NCBI RefSeq assembly: GCF_900089075.1
Contig: NZ_LT593745.1
Span: 124,001-188,000 of the forward strand
Length of the DNA: 64,000 nucleotides
Origin: Vaginella massiliensis
GTDB taxonomy: Bacteria; Bacteroidota; Bacteroidia; Flavobacteriales; Weeksellaceae
Reading direction: 5' to 3'
The stretch's first letter is position 1. Each line of letters begins with the position of its first letter. Positions 35,045 through 44,077 of the stretch are shown here, one piece after another. The notes beneath the pieces are model-generated. The model was not told the DNA's origin, did no database searches, and was given only the letters and a program-made list of their open reading frames with translations. The translations under genes and the position numbers were made by a program.

Positions 35045-35584
35045 CTATTTACCAGCTTTTTGCTTGTAAACTTCAACCTCTTTAGCATCTGCATCTTTCA
35101 TACCATATTTGGTTGATTTGGTAATTTCCATCTCATCTAACACATCCACTACATTTTTGTAGTTTGCATCATCTGTAGGTTTTATCACTACTGTAAACAA
35201 TTGTGGATCTTCTGCTCTGGCTGCCGCTGTGGTAATCACTTTTCGGATACCGTCTGCAGAATAATCTGTTTCGTTCAAGGTTTCTGGTGTCAAGTCCTTC
35301 ACCTCGCTCTGATGCCAATAGAGCTTATCATCGCCACCAATGATAATGACCAAAATATTTCTGAGTTTTAGGTCAGGCGTATTTTGTTGTAATGTTTTAT
35401 CATCCAATTTTGGTGGCATGTTGAGGTTCATGATATTCGGTTTGCTGAACGTAGTTGCGAACATGAAGAACGTAATCAATAAGAAACCTAAATCTACCAA
35501 CGGCGCCATATCCACCTTGGTGGATTGCTTTTTCGAGCGTACTTTGCCGCCGTCATTTCCTGACGATTCTTGTATTTGTGCCAT
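35045..35584 (-). CDS. exbD: ExbD/TolR biopolymer transport protein (second)
   Basis: A 179-residue inner-membrane protein with one helix near the N-terminus. The conserved membrane Asp is visible in VDMAPLVDLGFLLITFFMF, which carries protons with ExbB. The rest (about 60-175) is a periplasmic domain. It lies 16 bases after another exbD and 30 bases before tonB. Two ExbD proteins in tandem are usual in Bacteroidota, and may form a mixed dimer in the motor. Confidence 0.93.
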   Translation of the reverse strand: MAQIQESSGNDGGKVRSKKQSTKVDMAPLVDLGFLLITFFMFATTFSKPNIMNLNMPPKLDDKTLQQNTPDLKLRNILVIIIGGDDKLYWHQSEVKDLTPETLNETDYSADGIRKVITTAAARAEDPQLFTVVIKPTDDANYKNVVDVLDEMEITKSTKYGMKDADAKEVEVYKQKAGK

Positions 35585-35600
35585 TTTAAATTTCTTTTAA

Positions 35601-36200
35601 TTATTCAGCCGATGTTATCAACTGAAATTTGTTCATATTCTTGTTCTGCAACTCTTGCATCAACAAACGAAACTGAGGGTACGATACCTTCTGATCTCCT
35701 TTGATTGCCAAGTTTACATATTCATTCACATCTTTAGCTGCAAAGACCCAATCTACGATTTCTCTGTTTGGACCAATGGTGTCTAAAGGTATACCGGCTT
35801 GGCTACTTTGCAAGTATTTTTCGCGATCTGCTGCTGTCAAATTCAAGAACTGACGCATACCTTGCATAGATGTCCCAAACTCTGCGGTTTCTCTGAAGGC
35901 TTTCTTTTCACCATCTGTAAATCTTACTCCATATTTCTCACCCATTTTTTCTAAGGTTGGTATTCTATCTTTTTCTTCTAACGAAAATAGAAACTTCCCT
36001 TCTTTGGTAATCGAAATTCGCATCATATTGTCGTCGGCCATTTTCAGGGTAGAAACTGAACTTGGGGTTACCACCTCTACAATTTCTGGCTCGCGAAAGT
36101 TGGATGTTAAGATAAAGAAAGTTAACAAAAGCCAAGCCATGTCACTCATAGCTGTTAAGTCCATATTCGGACTCTGTCTTTTCGGTCTAACTCTTGCCAT
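35601..36200 (-). CDS. exbD: ExbD/TolR biopolymer transport protein (first)
   Basis: A 199-residue ExbD-like protein. The N-terminal MARVRPKRQSPNMDLTAMSD leads into the membrane helix with the key Asp (AMSDMAWLLLTFFILTSNF). Its periplasmic part is somewhat longer than in the second copy. It is the second gene of exbB-exbD-exbD-tonB. The two ExbD proteins share only the membrane motif, so they are probably not simple duplicates. Confidence 0.93.
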   Translation of the reverse strand: MARVRPKRQSPNMDLTAMSDMAWLLLTFFILTSNFREPEIVEVVTPSSVSTLKMADDNMMRISITKEGKFLFSLEEKDRIPTLEKMGEKYGVRFTDGEKKAFRETAEFGTSMQGMRQFLNLTAADREKYLQSSQAGIPLDTIGPNREIVDWVFAAKDVNEYVNLAIKGDQKVSYPQFRLLMQELQNKNMNKFQLITSAE

Positions 36201-36296
36201 TTTTCTCTGTTTGTTTAATTAATCTTTGTTTTGTAAATATATTTTTTTTTATCCCGAGCTCACTTCTCAAGTTGCGCCGTCGGATGATATAGTAGA

Positions 36297-37115
36297 TTAA
36301 TTGTGTGCAGAGAAAGATTGCTGAATGCTCATTCCTACTTCGTCGATTTTGAAAGTTAAATCATCAATTTTAGAAGTGAAGTAAGCATAAGCGATAATTG
36401 CAAAAGCAGAAGCTCCAATCCCCATACCTGTGTTGATCAACGCCTCAGCAATACCAACTGATAATTGAGCAGCGTCTGGTGATCCACCTCCTTCACCTAA
36501 TGCGAAGAATGCTTTAATCATCCCGATTACTGTTCCCATCAAGGCGATAAGGGTACCAATAGAGGCAACTGTAGACAATACCGTCATGTTTTTTTCTAAT
36601 GTTGGCATTTCTAATGTTGTTGCTTCTTCTAATGTTTTATTGAGTTGAGCTAGTTTTTGTTCTTTGTTCAAGGTAGTATCGTGTTGCAACGCTTTGTAAG
36701 TTGTCAAACCTTCTTTTACAACATTTCCTACAGAACCTTTTTGCTTGTCGCAAAGCGCAATCGCTTGATCGATCTCATTTCTGTTCAATAAAGCACGGAT
36801 GTCGTTTACAAATTTATCAACGCTTCCGCTTCCTTTTGCTCTACCTAAAACAATTGCACGGTCAATCGAGAAAACAATTACCATAAAGAAAAACGTCATA
36901 AGGAATGGGATGATATGTCCACCCTTACGGATAATTCCTAAAAAGTTAAGTGGGTGACCATACTCTACATCTCCACCTTCAAAGTTTCCTGGATTACCAA
37001 ACCAAAGGTAGAAGATACATGCTGCAACAGCATACAAAATAATAATTGTGATTACTGGATTGATACCTGCCTTCTTTTGAGTAGCCTTAGCGGGTACTTT
37101 TACATTCTTTTCCAT
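36297..37115 (-). CDS. exbB: ExbB/TolQ/MotA-type proton channel
   Basis: A 272-residue membrane protein, the first gene of the operon. It has a long N-terminus with one helix (VITIIILYAVAACIFYLWF), then the MotA_ExbB domain: PFLMTFFFMVIVFSIDRAIVLGRAKG, a cytoplasmic helical stretch (about 100-175) and the last two helices with TVASIGTLIALMGTVIGMIKAF and GIAEALINTGMGIGASAFAII. It forms the proton channel with the two ExbD proteins and drives TonB. Confidence 0.94.
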   Translation of the reverse strand: MEKNVKVPAKATQKKAGINPVITIIILYAVAACIFYLWFGNPGNFEGGDVEYGHPLNFLGIIRKGGHIIPFLMTFFFMVIVFSIDRAIVLGRAKGSGSVDKFVNDIRALLNRNEIDQAIALCDKQKGSVGNVVKEGLTTYKALQHDTTLNKEQKLAQLNKTLEEATTLEMPTLEKNMTVLSTVASIGTLIALMGTVIGMIKAFFALGEGGGSPDAAQLSVGIAEALINTGMGIGASAFAIIAYAYFTSKIDDLTFKIDEVGMSIQQSFSAHN

Positions 37116-37447
37116 TTACTAATTCTTTTAAATAATTTATGTTTTAATTAATGTGGGTGTAAAATAAGTGATTTTTTTTTAAATCAACTAAATTTTTTCG
37201 ATACACATCATGTTAATTTAAGGTAAATATTACTAAATCTTGCAAATTCGTGAAGATTCCAAAACTATTCTTATCCTCAATAATCTATTCGTGTACAAAT
37301 CATTAGTCAAAATAATGACCTCATCTGTTTACTTTACATAGAACAAATATAAATAAATATGTAATCGCAACGCATTTTTTTTGAAATAAAATAGATTTCA
37401 TTTCCCTAAATATTTTAAGAAATTTGCCTTTTCAATGCTAAATCATC
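37116..37447. other. Divergent spacer between exbB and topB
   Basis: A 332-base AT-rich region. On the minus strand it holds TTG-N16-TATATTTG (37344-37370), a plausible promoter for the exbB operon, with a leader of about 220 bases. On the plus strand no clear TAnnTTTG is present before topB (a GAAATTTG lies near 37421-37428). I see no gene, repeat or stable long hairpin. Confidence 0.5.
37344..37370 (-). promoter_or_regulatory. Candidate promoter of the exbB-exbD-exbD-tonB operon
   Basis: Minus-strand TTG (37368-37370), 16-base spacer, TATATTTG (37344-37351). The boxes fit the flavobacterial consensus, but the spacer is at the short limit and the leader would be long. Confidence 0.4.
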
Positions 37448-39535
37448 ATGAAAGTTTGCATCGCCGAGAAACCAAGTGTAGCAAAAGATATCGCCCAAGT
37501 AATTGGAGCCGACCAAAGGAAAGACGGCTATTTTGAAGGAAATGGGTATCAAGTCACCTGGACTTTCGGGCATCTTTGCACCCTGAAAGAGCCACATGAT
37601 TACTCAAAAGAATGGAAAAATTGGGACCTGAATTATCTTCCGATTATACCGCCATCGTTCGGAATTAAACTCATCGACAATAAAGGGGTTGAAAAACAAT
37701 TCAAAATCATCGAACGCTTGGTTGAGCATTGCGACGAGGTCATCAATTGTGGCGACGCAGGACAAGAGGGCGAACTCATACAGCGTTGGGTGTTGCAAAA
37801 AGCAAAAAACACAGCACCAATCAAAAGACTTTGGATCTCCTCGCTCACCGAAGAAGCTATAAAAGAAGGCTTTGCTCAGCTAAAAGATGGCAACCAATAC
37901 AACAATCTGTATGCGGCTGGTAGCGCGCGTGCAATTGGCGATTGGCTGTTGGGCATCAATGCTACCCGTGTTTTTACCAAGAAATATGCTCCTCCAAAGA
38001 GCGTATTGTCTATTGGCAGAGTTCAAACACCTACCTTGGCGATGATTGTAGAACGCCAAAAAGAAATCGACGCCTTTGTGATAGAAGAATATTGGGAACT
38101 GAAAACAGTCTACCGCAATACAGAGTTTACAGCCACAATCGATCGGTTGAAGTCTAAAGAAAAAGTCGAAAAAGGATTAGAATACTTATTGCAAAAAGAA
38201 TTCGAAATTACGAAAGTAGAAATAAAAGAAGGAAAAGAAAAAGCACCTCGCTTGTTCGATTTGACTTCTCTACAAGTCGAGGCGAATAAAAAAATGGCTT
38301 ATTCGGCAGAAAACACCCTGAAAATTGTTCAGAACCTTTACGAGAAAAAGTTGGTAACTTACCCTCGGGTAGACACCACGTATTTGTCTGAAGATTTGTA
38401 TCCAAAAATACCTGGAATCCTCGAAAAACTGACACCCTATCAACAATTCACCGAAGAGATTTTGGCAAAACCAATCCCTAAAACCAAATACGTTTTCGAC
38501 AATGCAAAGGTAACCGATCACCACGCCATCATCCCAACTGGCAATTACCCCACAGGCTTGAACTTGGATGAAAAGAAAATATATGACCTTATCGCAAAGC
38601 GTTTTTTGGCTGTTTTCATGAACGATTGTTTGGTGTCGAACACCTTGGTAGAAGCGATTGTAGACCAAATCGGCTTCAAGGCTACAGGAAAACAAATTCT
38701 GGATCTCGGCTGGCGAGTACTTTATCTGAAGGATAAAGATAAATCTGACAAAGACGAAGAAAAAATAATGCCGAATTTTGAAGTCGGCGAAAAAGGACCA
38801 CACCAACCTTTTATACATCAAGGCAAAACCACTCCACCCAAACCGTATACCGAAGCAACCTTGTTGCGTGCAATGGAAACAGCTGGCAAGCAAGTAGAAA
38901 ACGACGAGATGAGAGAACTGCTCAAAGACAATGGTATTGGTAGACCATCGACAAGAGCGAATATCATCGAAACCTTGTACCGAAGAAAATACATCGAAAA
39001 ACGTAAAAAAAATATTATCGCCACCGCTACTGGCATTCAATTGATCGAACTTATCCAAGACGATTTACTGAAAAGTCCCGAACTTACCGGACAATGGGAA
39101 TTGAAGTTGAGACAGATAGAAAAAGGCGAATACGATTTGGCTTTGTTCAAAAAAGAACTCATCGCCATGGTTGTAGAACTTACCAACAAAGTAAAATACA
39201 GCGTTTATCAACCCATAAAAATAGAATCAAGCTCGAGTCCGAAAAAAACGCAGACCAAAACAGAAGCGCCCAAAATCGAAGGAAGCAAATGCCCAAAATG
39301 CAAACATGCTATTTTGGTAAAAGGAAAGACGGCTTACGGATGCCAACAATTTGCCAATTGCGGCTTCAAAATTCCGTTTGTGATATTCGATAAAAAACTC
39401 ACCGAGCGCCAAATTCACGCTTTGCTCACCAAACATAAAACGCCTAAAATAAGAGGTTTACATTTGGATGATGAGAAGAAAGACGGATACTTGATTTTGA
39501 ATGTTCTTTTCGAAATCGAATATTCTCCAAATTAA
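37448..39535 (+). CDS. topB: DNA topoisomerase III
   Basis: A 695-residue type IA topoisomerase that decatenates DNA by passing strands through a single-strand break. The Toprim domain starts with MKVCIAEKPSVAKDIAQVIGA and holds DAGQEGELI. The SIGRVQTPTLAMIVERQ motif and the catalytic Tyr region LVTYPRVDTTYLSED follow. GIGRPSTRANIIETLYRRKY is also typical. At the C-terminus a zinc-finger-like CPKCKHA to GCQQFANCGF (four Cys) is present. Length is normal (E. coli 653). Its 3' end overlaps the convergent WYL gene by four bases. Confidence 0.96.
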   Translation: MKVCIAEKPSVAKDIAQVIGADQRKDGYFEGNGYQVTWTFGHLCTLKEPHDYSKEWKNWDLNYLPIIPPSFGIKLIDNKGVEKQFKIIERLVEHCDEVINCGDAGQEGELIQRWVLQKAKNTAPIKRLWISSLTEEAIKEGFAQLKDGNQYNNLYAAGSARAIGDWLLGINATRVFTKKYAPPKSVLSIGRVQTPTLAMIVERQKEIDAFVIEEYWELKTVYRNTEFTATIDRLKSKEKVEKGLEYLLQKEFEITKVEIKEGKEKAPRLFDLTSLQVEANKKMAYSAENTLKIVQNLYEKKLVTYPRVDTTYLSEDLYPKIPGILEKLTPYQQFTEEILAKPIPKTKYVFDNAKVTDHHAIIPTGNYPTGLNLDEKKIYDLIAKRFLAVFMNDCLVSNTLVEAIVDQIGFKATGKQILDLGWRVLYLKDKDKSDKDEEKIMPNFEVGEKGPHQPFIHQGKTTPPKPYTEATLLRAMETAGKQVENDEMRELLKDNGIGRPSTRANIIETLYRRKYIEKRKKNIIATATGIQLIELIQDDLLKSPELTGQWELKLRQIEKGEYDLALFKKELIAMVVELTNKVKYSVYQPIKIESSSSPKKTQTKTEAPKIEGSKCPKCKHAILVKGKTAYGCQQFANCGFKIPFVIFDKKLTERQIHALLTKHKTPKIRGLHLDDEKKDGYLILNVLFEIEYSPN

Positions 39536-40446
39536 GAATACAAATCCAGATTGGCTTGCAATTTCTTTTTGATTTGATTGATCAACGACTTTGGTTTTAT
39601 CACTTTTACTCGATCGTTCCAAGACAACAATTCGCTTACAAAATCATCAGTTATAAACAAAGTAAACTCGAATCGTGTAACGTTTTTATCCTCAAACACA
39701 AGCTGTTGAGAGTTGTGCCAAGGCAAGGTTCTAACGTAGGCTGCTTGCTTGTTGTTGAACTCCAAAACTACTTTCGTAGGCTCGTCGCCATTCGGAACCT
39801 GAATTCCGAAACAATGTTGAAATTTATCTTCGTAGTCAAACTCGATTCCTTGATCTCGTTTCGCAGCAAGAATTTCTACCTTCAGCATGCGATCTAGCCC
39901 AAAAATCTTTTGTTGCAAATTTTCTTGAGCAATCACATACCATCGATTTTTATATTCTTTGAGCGCCAACGGCGATGCAACGCGATTACTGATTTCGTCT
40001 TCCCCGAATTTTCGATAATCAAAACTTATTTTTCTGTTTTTTTGAATGGCCTGAATCAGTATGGGTAGAAAACTCACATTGGCGGGCGGTGTTTTTTCTA
40101 AATGCATAATATCTTCGAACGAATGCATCAATTTCAGGGCATGGAAAGAATTGATTTGTTCTACCGTTTTCAGGAAAAGCTCACTCCCAAACTCATTTTG
40201 TACAATATAATAGCCTTTGTGTTTGCGACTGTAGAGAATATCTATCCCTAAAATATTTCTGATCTCTCGAATATCGCGTTGAAAGGTTCGTTTAGAAAAA
40301 TTAAAAATCGCTTTTTCGTCTCGCAATTGATAAATTTCGAATTCATTTTCTAAGGATTTGTACAATTCTTCGTACGAACAATAAGGTGTTCTGGACAATT
40401 TTGTAATGATATTAAAATACCTCGCTATGTAATCTTGTTTTGCCAT
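39532..40446 (-). CDS. WYL-domain transcriptional regulator
   Basis: A 304-residue regulator. The N-terminus (about 1-70) is a winged-helix region (KRTFQRDIREIRNILGIDILYSRKHKGYY), followed by the WYL domain (about 140-215: ISFDYRKFGEDEISNRVASPLALKEYKNRWYVIA), and a C-terminal WCX extension (about 225-300). WYL domains sense ligands, often nucleic acids or nucleotides, and appear in DNA-damage and phage-defence control. No defence genes are nearby. The gene is single, convergent with topB. Confidence 0.92.
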   Translation of the reverse strand: MAKQDYIARYFNIITKLSRTPYCSYEELYKSLENEFEIYQLRDEKAIFNFSKRTFQRDIREIRNILGIDILYSRKHKGYYIVQNEFGSELFLKTVEQINSFHALKLMHSFEDIMHLEKTPPANVSFLPILIQAIQKNRKISFDYRKFGEDEISNRVASPLALKEYKNRWYVIAQENLQQKIFGLDRMLKVEILAAKRDQGIEFDYEDKFQHCFGIQVPNGDEPTKVVLEFNNKQAAYVRTLPWHNSQQLVFEDKNVTRFEFTLFITDDFVSELLSWNDRVKVIKPKSLINQIKKKLQANLDLYS

Positions 40447-40532
40447 AAGTTTGAGCTAAAAGAAAATGGATTAATCGAATGACTAATCCATTTCTGTAAA
40501 ATTATTTAAAATATTCTAATCGAGGAAATCAA

Positions 40533-41231
40533 TTATTGAGCAAATTCTTTTTTGAATGCAATAGTTTTAGCATCAATTATTTTTTTCAAGCCTTCTGCTC
40601 TGGCTTGTGCATTCGATTCGTCAACTGTTACCGCTTCTTCGGTCGCCTCGGTCTCTTCAGTCTCCTCTACCATTGGGCTCACGTCTATCGACTCGATTAC
40701 TTCGACCAATTTCGCAGCCAATTCGTCGTCTACGCTTGGTTGATTTTTCACCTCAACACTCAAAAACACTGCAGGCACTTCGTTATCTTGCGGATATTTC
40801 GAATCGGTTGTGAACACGCCTTTATTCTCGATATTGTCAGATTCAATAGCTTTGGCAACTTTATCGGCCAAAATCAGCGATTGATCTTTCATCATGTTTG
40901 AATTCGATACTACTGCTGTTACATTTTCTTTTGGTGCATCAGACTCTTTGAAGCTGATGGTCAATAGATAATCTGGTGCTACATTTTTCAGAATATCAGA
41001 AGCTTTTTTGGTCTTATCTTGGGTAAGGTCTTTCCAAAAAACAACTTTTACTGCTTCTTTGTTTAGCTGTTCTACTTGTTTCAAAAACTTGTTTACAACA
41101 TCTTGTTCGTTTTGGTTTTCTAGATTATTTACCACATCAACAATCACTACTTTAGGGTCGTCTATACTTGTAAACGAGAAAATGGTAAAGGCAAACATCA
41201 TCGCCAATAATCCTTTAAATACATTTTTCAT
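40533..41231 (-). CDS. Exported protein with degenerate amidase-like fold and acidic C-terminal region
   Basis: A 232-residue protein of unknown function. An ATG two codons upstream is equally possible. It begins with a signal peptide (MKNVFKGLLAMMFAFTIFSFTS). Residues about 28-175 show the secondary-structure and residue pattern of N-acetylmuramoyl-L-alanine amidase family 3 (VVIVDVVNN where VVIDxGHGG is expected, LLTISFKESD where xxSIHANA is expected, ILADKVAKAIES). The zinc His and Glu residues are missing, so if related it would be inactive. The following stretch (about 185-210) is very rich in Glu and Thr (ETEETEATEEAVT). The relationship is my inference from motif spacing and needs a profile search. 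Confidence 0.75.
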   Translation of the reverse strand: MKNVFKGLLAMMFAFTIFSFTSIDDPKVVIVDVVNNLENQNEQDVVNKFLKQVEQLNKEAVKVVFWKDLTQDKTKKASDILKNVAPDYLLTISFKESDAPKENVTAVVSNSNMMKDQSLILADKVAKAIESDNIENKGVFTTDSKYPQDNEVPAVFLSVEVKNQPSVDDELAAKLVEVIESIDVSPMVEETEETEATEEAVTVDESNAQARAEGLKKIIDAKTIAFKKEFAQ

Positions 41232-41328
41232 AATCATTAAGTTTTATATTCAACATGAGTAAGACATATTCTAAGCCATAAAATATTAAAAAACGCAAAA
41301 AAATGTTAGCATTTTCTAAAATCCGGTT

Positions 41329-41640
41329 TTACTCCGCATCTGTTTTATCCAAATCCTTATGAATTAAGAGTGTGGCGAGCGGTATGAAAGCAAAAAGAAG
41401 GTTGAAAATAAAGGTTTCGTCATCCCACTTGTAAAGTTTCCTCACCAAAAAAGCGAGAATCACGTAAGCAGAAAACCAAAAACCATGAAAAGTACCAGCA
41501 AAAGGCATCAACCATACATTACCAAATTGATATTTGATGGGCATCGCCACAAGAAATAACAAAGCACAACTAATCGCTTCCCAAACACAGGCGATTTTGA
41601 ACCACTTCTTCAATCGTGCATGATCTTCTAATATTTTCAT
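41329..41640 (-). CDS. DUF3817 small membrane protein
   Basis: A 103-residue protein with three membrane helices (residues about 15-33, 44-63 and 78-95). The layout WEAISCALLFLVAMPIKYQ, FHGFWFSAYVILAF is that of the DUF3817 family. Function is unknown. It is a single leftward gene, divergent from the antiporter gene across 121 bases. Confidence 0.88.
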   Translation of the reverse strand: MKILEDHARLKKWFKIACVWEAISCALLFLVAMPIKYQFGNVWLMPFAGTFHGFWFSAYVILAFLVRKLYKWDDETFIFNLLFAFIPLATLLIHKDLDKTDAE

Positions 41641-41761
41641 ACTTCTATATATAAGGTGTAAAAATAGGTTTTAATGAATAAAATTTCTATGATTTTGATT
41701 AGGATGAATTATAAAAAAAATTTTTTATTGTATTTTGTGCTAAAATAATTAAATACCATCC

Positions 41762-42886
41762 ATGTCAAACAGTTTATTAGCCAAAAAAATCAATTTAGAT
41801 TTATCGATTTGGACAATTGTGTTTCCTATTTTTGCATGCCTCATGCTGATTCCAAGTATTGGAAACATATTCAAAAGTATTCACCCCATCTCTTTCGAGC
41901 TGATATCGGGAGGCTTCTTAATCGCTTCTGTACTTGCTGCAGTGCATCATGCCGAGGTTGTTGCCCACCGTGTTGGAGAACCTTTCGGGACTATAATTCT
42001 TGCCTTGGCAATCACAGTGATCGAAGTTTCACTCATTGTATCCATCATGGTATCCGAAACAGGAGATCAACCATCGGTATTGGCTAGAGACACCGTATTC
42101 GCAGCCATTATGATCATCATTACAGGAATCGTCGGCATCTGTTTGTTGATAGGCGGCGTGCGTTATCGCGAACAGAATTTCATCAAACAAGGTGTTTCGA
42201 CCGCTCTCATTACCTTGGTTGCCATATCGGTGCTGACCTTGGTCTTGCCCAATTTCACAACTTCAGAAGCAGGTGGAGTTTATTCTGAAAGCCAACTTTT
42301 GTTTGTTGCCATCATCTCGCTTATTTTGTATGGCGGATTCATTTCGGTGCAAACTATTCGCCACCGCAATTATTTTCTTCCGAATCATGAAGATGATAAC
42401 ATGTCTGAATTACACGCCGATCCGCCAAATAATCTAACGACAACGGTAAGCCTTATCTTATTGATTTTGGCTTTGATTGCGGTGGTTCTAATTTCTAAAA
42501 AACTCTCGCCTACCGTAGAAAGTTTTATCATAGAAATTGGTGCACCCAAATCGTTGGTCGGGATCATCATTGCGACAGTGATTTTGTTGCCAGAAGGACT
42601 TGCCGCCCTGAAAGCTGCCAGACGCGACCGATTGCAAACCAGCCTGAATTTGGCTTTGGGTTCTGCTCTGGCTTCGATCGGTCTCACCATTCCGGCGGTG
42701 GCCATTGTGTGTTATTTTACAGGGACGACGGTAACCTTGGGCATCGATAGCAAATCGATTATTTTGCTTGTGCTATCGCTTTCGGCTTTATACCTTTCGC
42801 TCAATACTGGCCGAACCAACGTGCAACAGGGCATTGTTCTTCTTACGCTATTTGCTACCTACCTCTTCACCACCATCGTTCCATAA
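41762..42886 (+). CDS. chaA: Calcium (sodium):proton antiporter, ChaA-like
   Basis: A 374-residue inner-membrane transporter with about 11 helices. It carries the two alpha-repeat motifs of the CaCA superfamily: VGEPFGTIILALAITVIEVSLI in the N-half and LLPEGLAALKAARRDRLQTSLNLALGSAL in the C-half, each with the Glu that binds the cation. The length fits E. coli ChaA (366). It exports Ca2+, Na+ or K+ in exchange for H+. It is followed by a strong terminator. Confidence 0.92.
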   Translation: MSNSLLAKKINLDLSIWTIVFPIFACLMLIPSIGNIFKSIHPISFELISGGFLIASVLAAVHHAEVVAHRVGEPFGTIILALAITVIEVSLIVSIMVSETGDQPSVLARDTVFAAIMIIITGIVGICLLIGGVRYREQNFIKQGVSTALITLVAISVLTLVLPNFTTSEAGGVYSESQLLFVAIISLILYGGFISVQTIRHRNYFLPNHEDDNMSELHADPPNNLTTTVSLILLILALIAVVLISKKLSPTVESFIIEIGAPKSLVGIIIATVILLPEGLAALKAARRDRLQTSLNLALGSALASIGLTIPAVAIVCYFTGTTVTLGIDSKSIILLVLSLSALYLSLNTGRTNVQQGIVLLTLFATYLFTTIVP

Positions 42887-42921
42887 AGTCTAAAGAAGCG
42901 AATACATTTCTAAAATATTTT

Positions 42922-42956
42922 GCCTCAAAAAGTTAACACTCTTTGAGGCTTTTTTA
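42922..42956 (+). terminator. Intrinsic terminator after the chaA-like gene
   Basis: GCCTCAAAAAG pairs with CTCTTTGAGGC around a 6-base loop, then T6. Confidence 0.8.
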
Positions 42957-43022
42957 TTGGACGAAAAGGCTTAGTCGGATAAAATTTGAACCTTATTTCT
43001 GAACTTAGAAATGGGTAAATAA

Positions 43023-43053
43023 AAAACCCTCAATCGTACGATTGAGGGTTTTG
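43023..43053 (-). terminator. Terminator after rplI (perfect palindrome)
   Basis: AAAACCCTCAATCGT pairs with its mirror ACGATTGAGGGTTTT with no mismatch, T run on both sides. It ends the leftward rpsF-rpsR-rplI operon. Confidence 0.8.
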
Positions 43054-43073
43054 TTGTATCATCAAACAGAAGA

Positions 43074-43739
43074 TTATTCTTCAGTTTTTTCTTCTTCAGT
43101 AGCTTCGGTAGCTGCTGGCGCTTCCTCAACTTGAACTTCTTCTTTTTTAGTCTCTTTAGTTTTAGGACGTAATGGGTTGTCGAAGTTGAAGAAAGAACCT
43201 TCTTCTTTAGTTGCGTTAGCTGCTTTTTGCGCATCTAATTTTGCTATTTCAGCTTTCGTTTTAGCTGCTTCTTCTGCCGCTTTGATAGATGCTGCATCTG
43301 GCACAACTTCGAAATCGAAATCTACCTCTACTTCTCTATGGAAGCGGATTTTTGCTGTATATTTTCCTAAGCGTTTGATAGTATTTCCTGGGATTTTGAT
43401 ATGTTTTTTCTCGATATCAACTCCCTCTTTGTTCAATTCTTCAGCTAAATCGGCGTTGTTTACAGATCCAAATAATTTGTCTCCTGATCCAACTTTTGCT
43501 TCCAATTTTACTTTCAAACCGTCTAATTTAGAAGCTTTTTCTTTTGCCGCAGCAATCAATTTTTCTTCTTCTGCTTTACGAGCTTCCAAAGTTTTGTTCA
43601 ATTCCTCGATGTTTTTTGGAGTAGCTACTGTTGCTAATCCTTGAGGAATCAAAAAGTTACGTGCATATCCAGGTTTTACTGAAACTACTTCAAATTCAAA
43701 ACCTAAACCTTCTACATCTTTTTTTAATATGATATTCAT
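43074..43739 (-). CDS. rplI: Ribosomal protein bL9 with extended acidic C-terminus
   Basis: A 221-residue bL9, third gene of rpsF-rpsR-rplI. The first 150 residues are a normal L9: the N-terminal 23S rRNA-binding domain (MNIILKKDVEGLGFEFEVVSVKPGYARNFLIPQGLA), the connecting helix (residues about 40-75) and the C-terminal domain (KLFGSVNNADLAEEL, RLGKYTAKIRFHREV). Beyond about residue 150 there is an extra tail of about 70 residues, first Ala/Lys-rich, then very acidic (TEATEEEKTEE). E. coli L9 has 149 residues. The tail has no known function. The start and operon place are secure. Confidence 0.95.
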   Translation of the reverse strand: MNIILKKDVEGLGFEFEVVSVKPGYARNFLIPQGLATVATPKNIEELNKTLEARKAEEEKLIAAAKEKASKLDGLKVKLEAKVGSGDKLFGSVNNADLAEELNKEGVDIEKKHIKIPGNTIKRLGKYTAKIRFHREVEVDFDFEVVPDAASIKAAEEAAKTKAEIAKLDAQKAANATKEEGSFFNFDNPLRPKTKETKKEEVQVEEAPAATEATEEEKTEE

Positions 43740-43763
43740 GATATTTTATTCTTTAGGTTTTTA

Positions 43764-44066
43764 TTATTTTAATTGGTCTCCTACGAATGGTAATAAAGCT
43801 AAATGACGAGCTCTTTTGATTGCTTTAGAAACTTTTCTTTGGTATTTCAAAGAAGTTCCGGTATAACGACGTGGTAAGATTTTACCTTGCTCGTTTACGA
43901 ACTGAATCAAAAAATCTGCATCTTTATAGTCTACGTATTTGATTCCGAATTTTTTGAAACGACAATATTTTTTGTTTGATTGTGTCTCGATATCTAATGG
44001 AGATAAATAACGAATTTCTGACTCGTTACCACCTGCTGCTTTTTTTGCTAATTCATCAATTGCCAT
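43764..44066 (-). CDS. rpsR: Ribosomal protein bS18
   Basis: A 100-residue small-subunit protein that binds next to bS6 on the platform. The core [61 protein letters not shown] is nearly invariant in the family. It has an N-terminal extension of about 30 residues ([16 protein letters not shown]), longer than in E. coli (75). It lies 11 bases after rpsF and 24 bases before rplI, in the standard order. Confidence 0.97.
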   Translation of the reverse strand: MAIDELAKKAAGGNESEIRYLSPLDIETQSNKKYCRFKKFGIKYVDYKDADFLIQFVNEQGKILPRRYTGTSLKYQRKVSKAIKRARHLALLPFVGDQLK

Positions 44067-44077
44067 AGTTCAAAATT

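Noticed and set aside
38270-39058. Long antisense frame (262 codons) inside topB
   Set aside because: It lies opposite a complete, motif-rich topB, and the residues (many Phe, Cys, Ser) look like a codon shadow.
39532-40446. WYL regulator as mark of a defence island
   Set aside because: Neighbours are topB and envelope or transport genes; no restriction, CBASS, retron, toxin or CRISPR gene is visible.
42971-43234. Lys/Leu-rich frame of 87 codons at the rplI end
   Set aside because: It is out of frame with rplI and covers its acidic tail and terminator; composition is that of a shadow.
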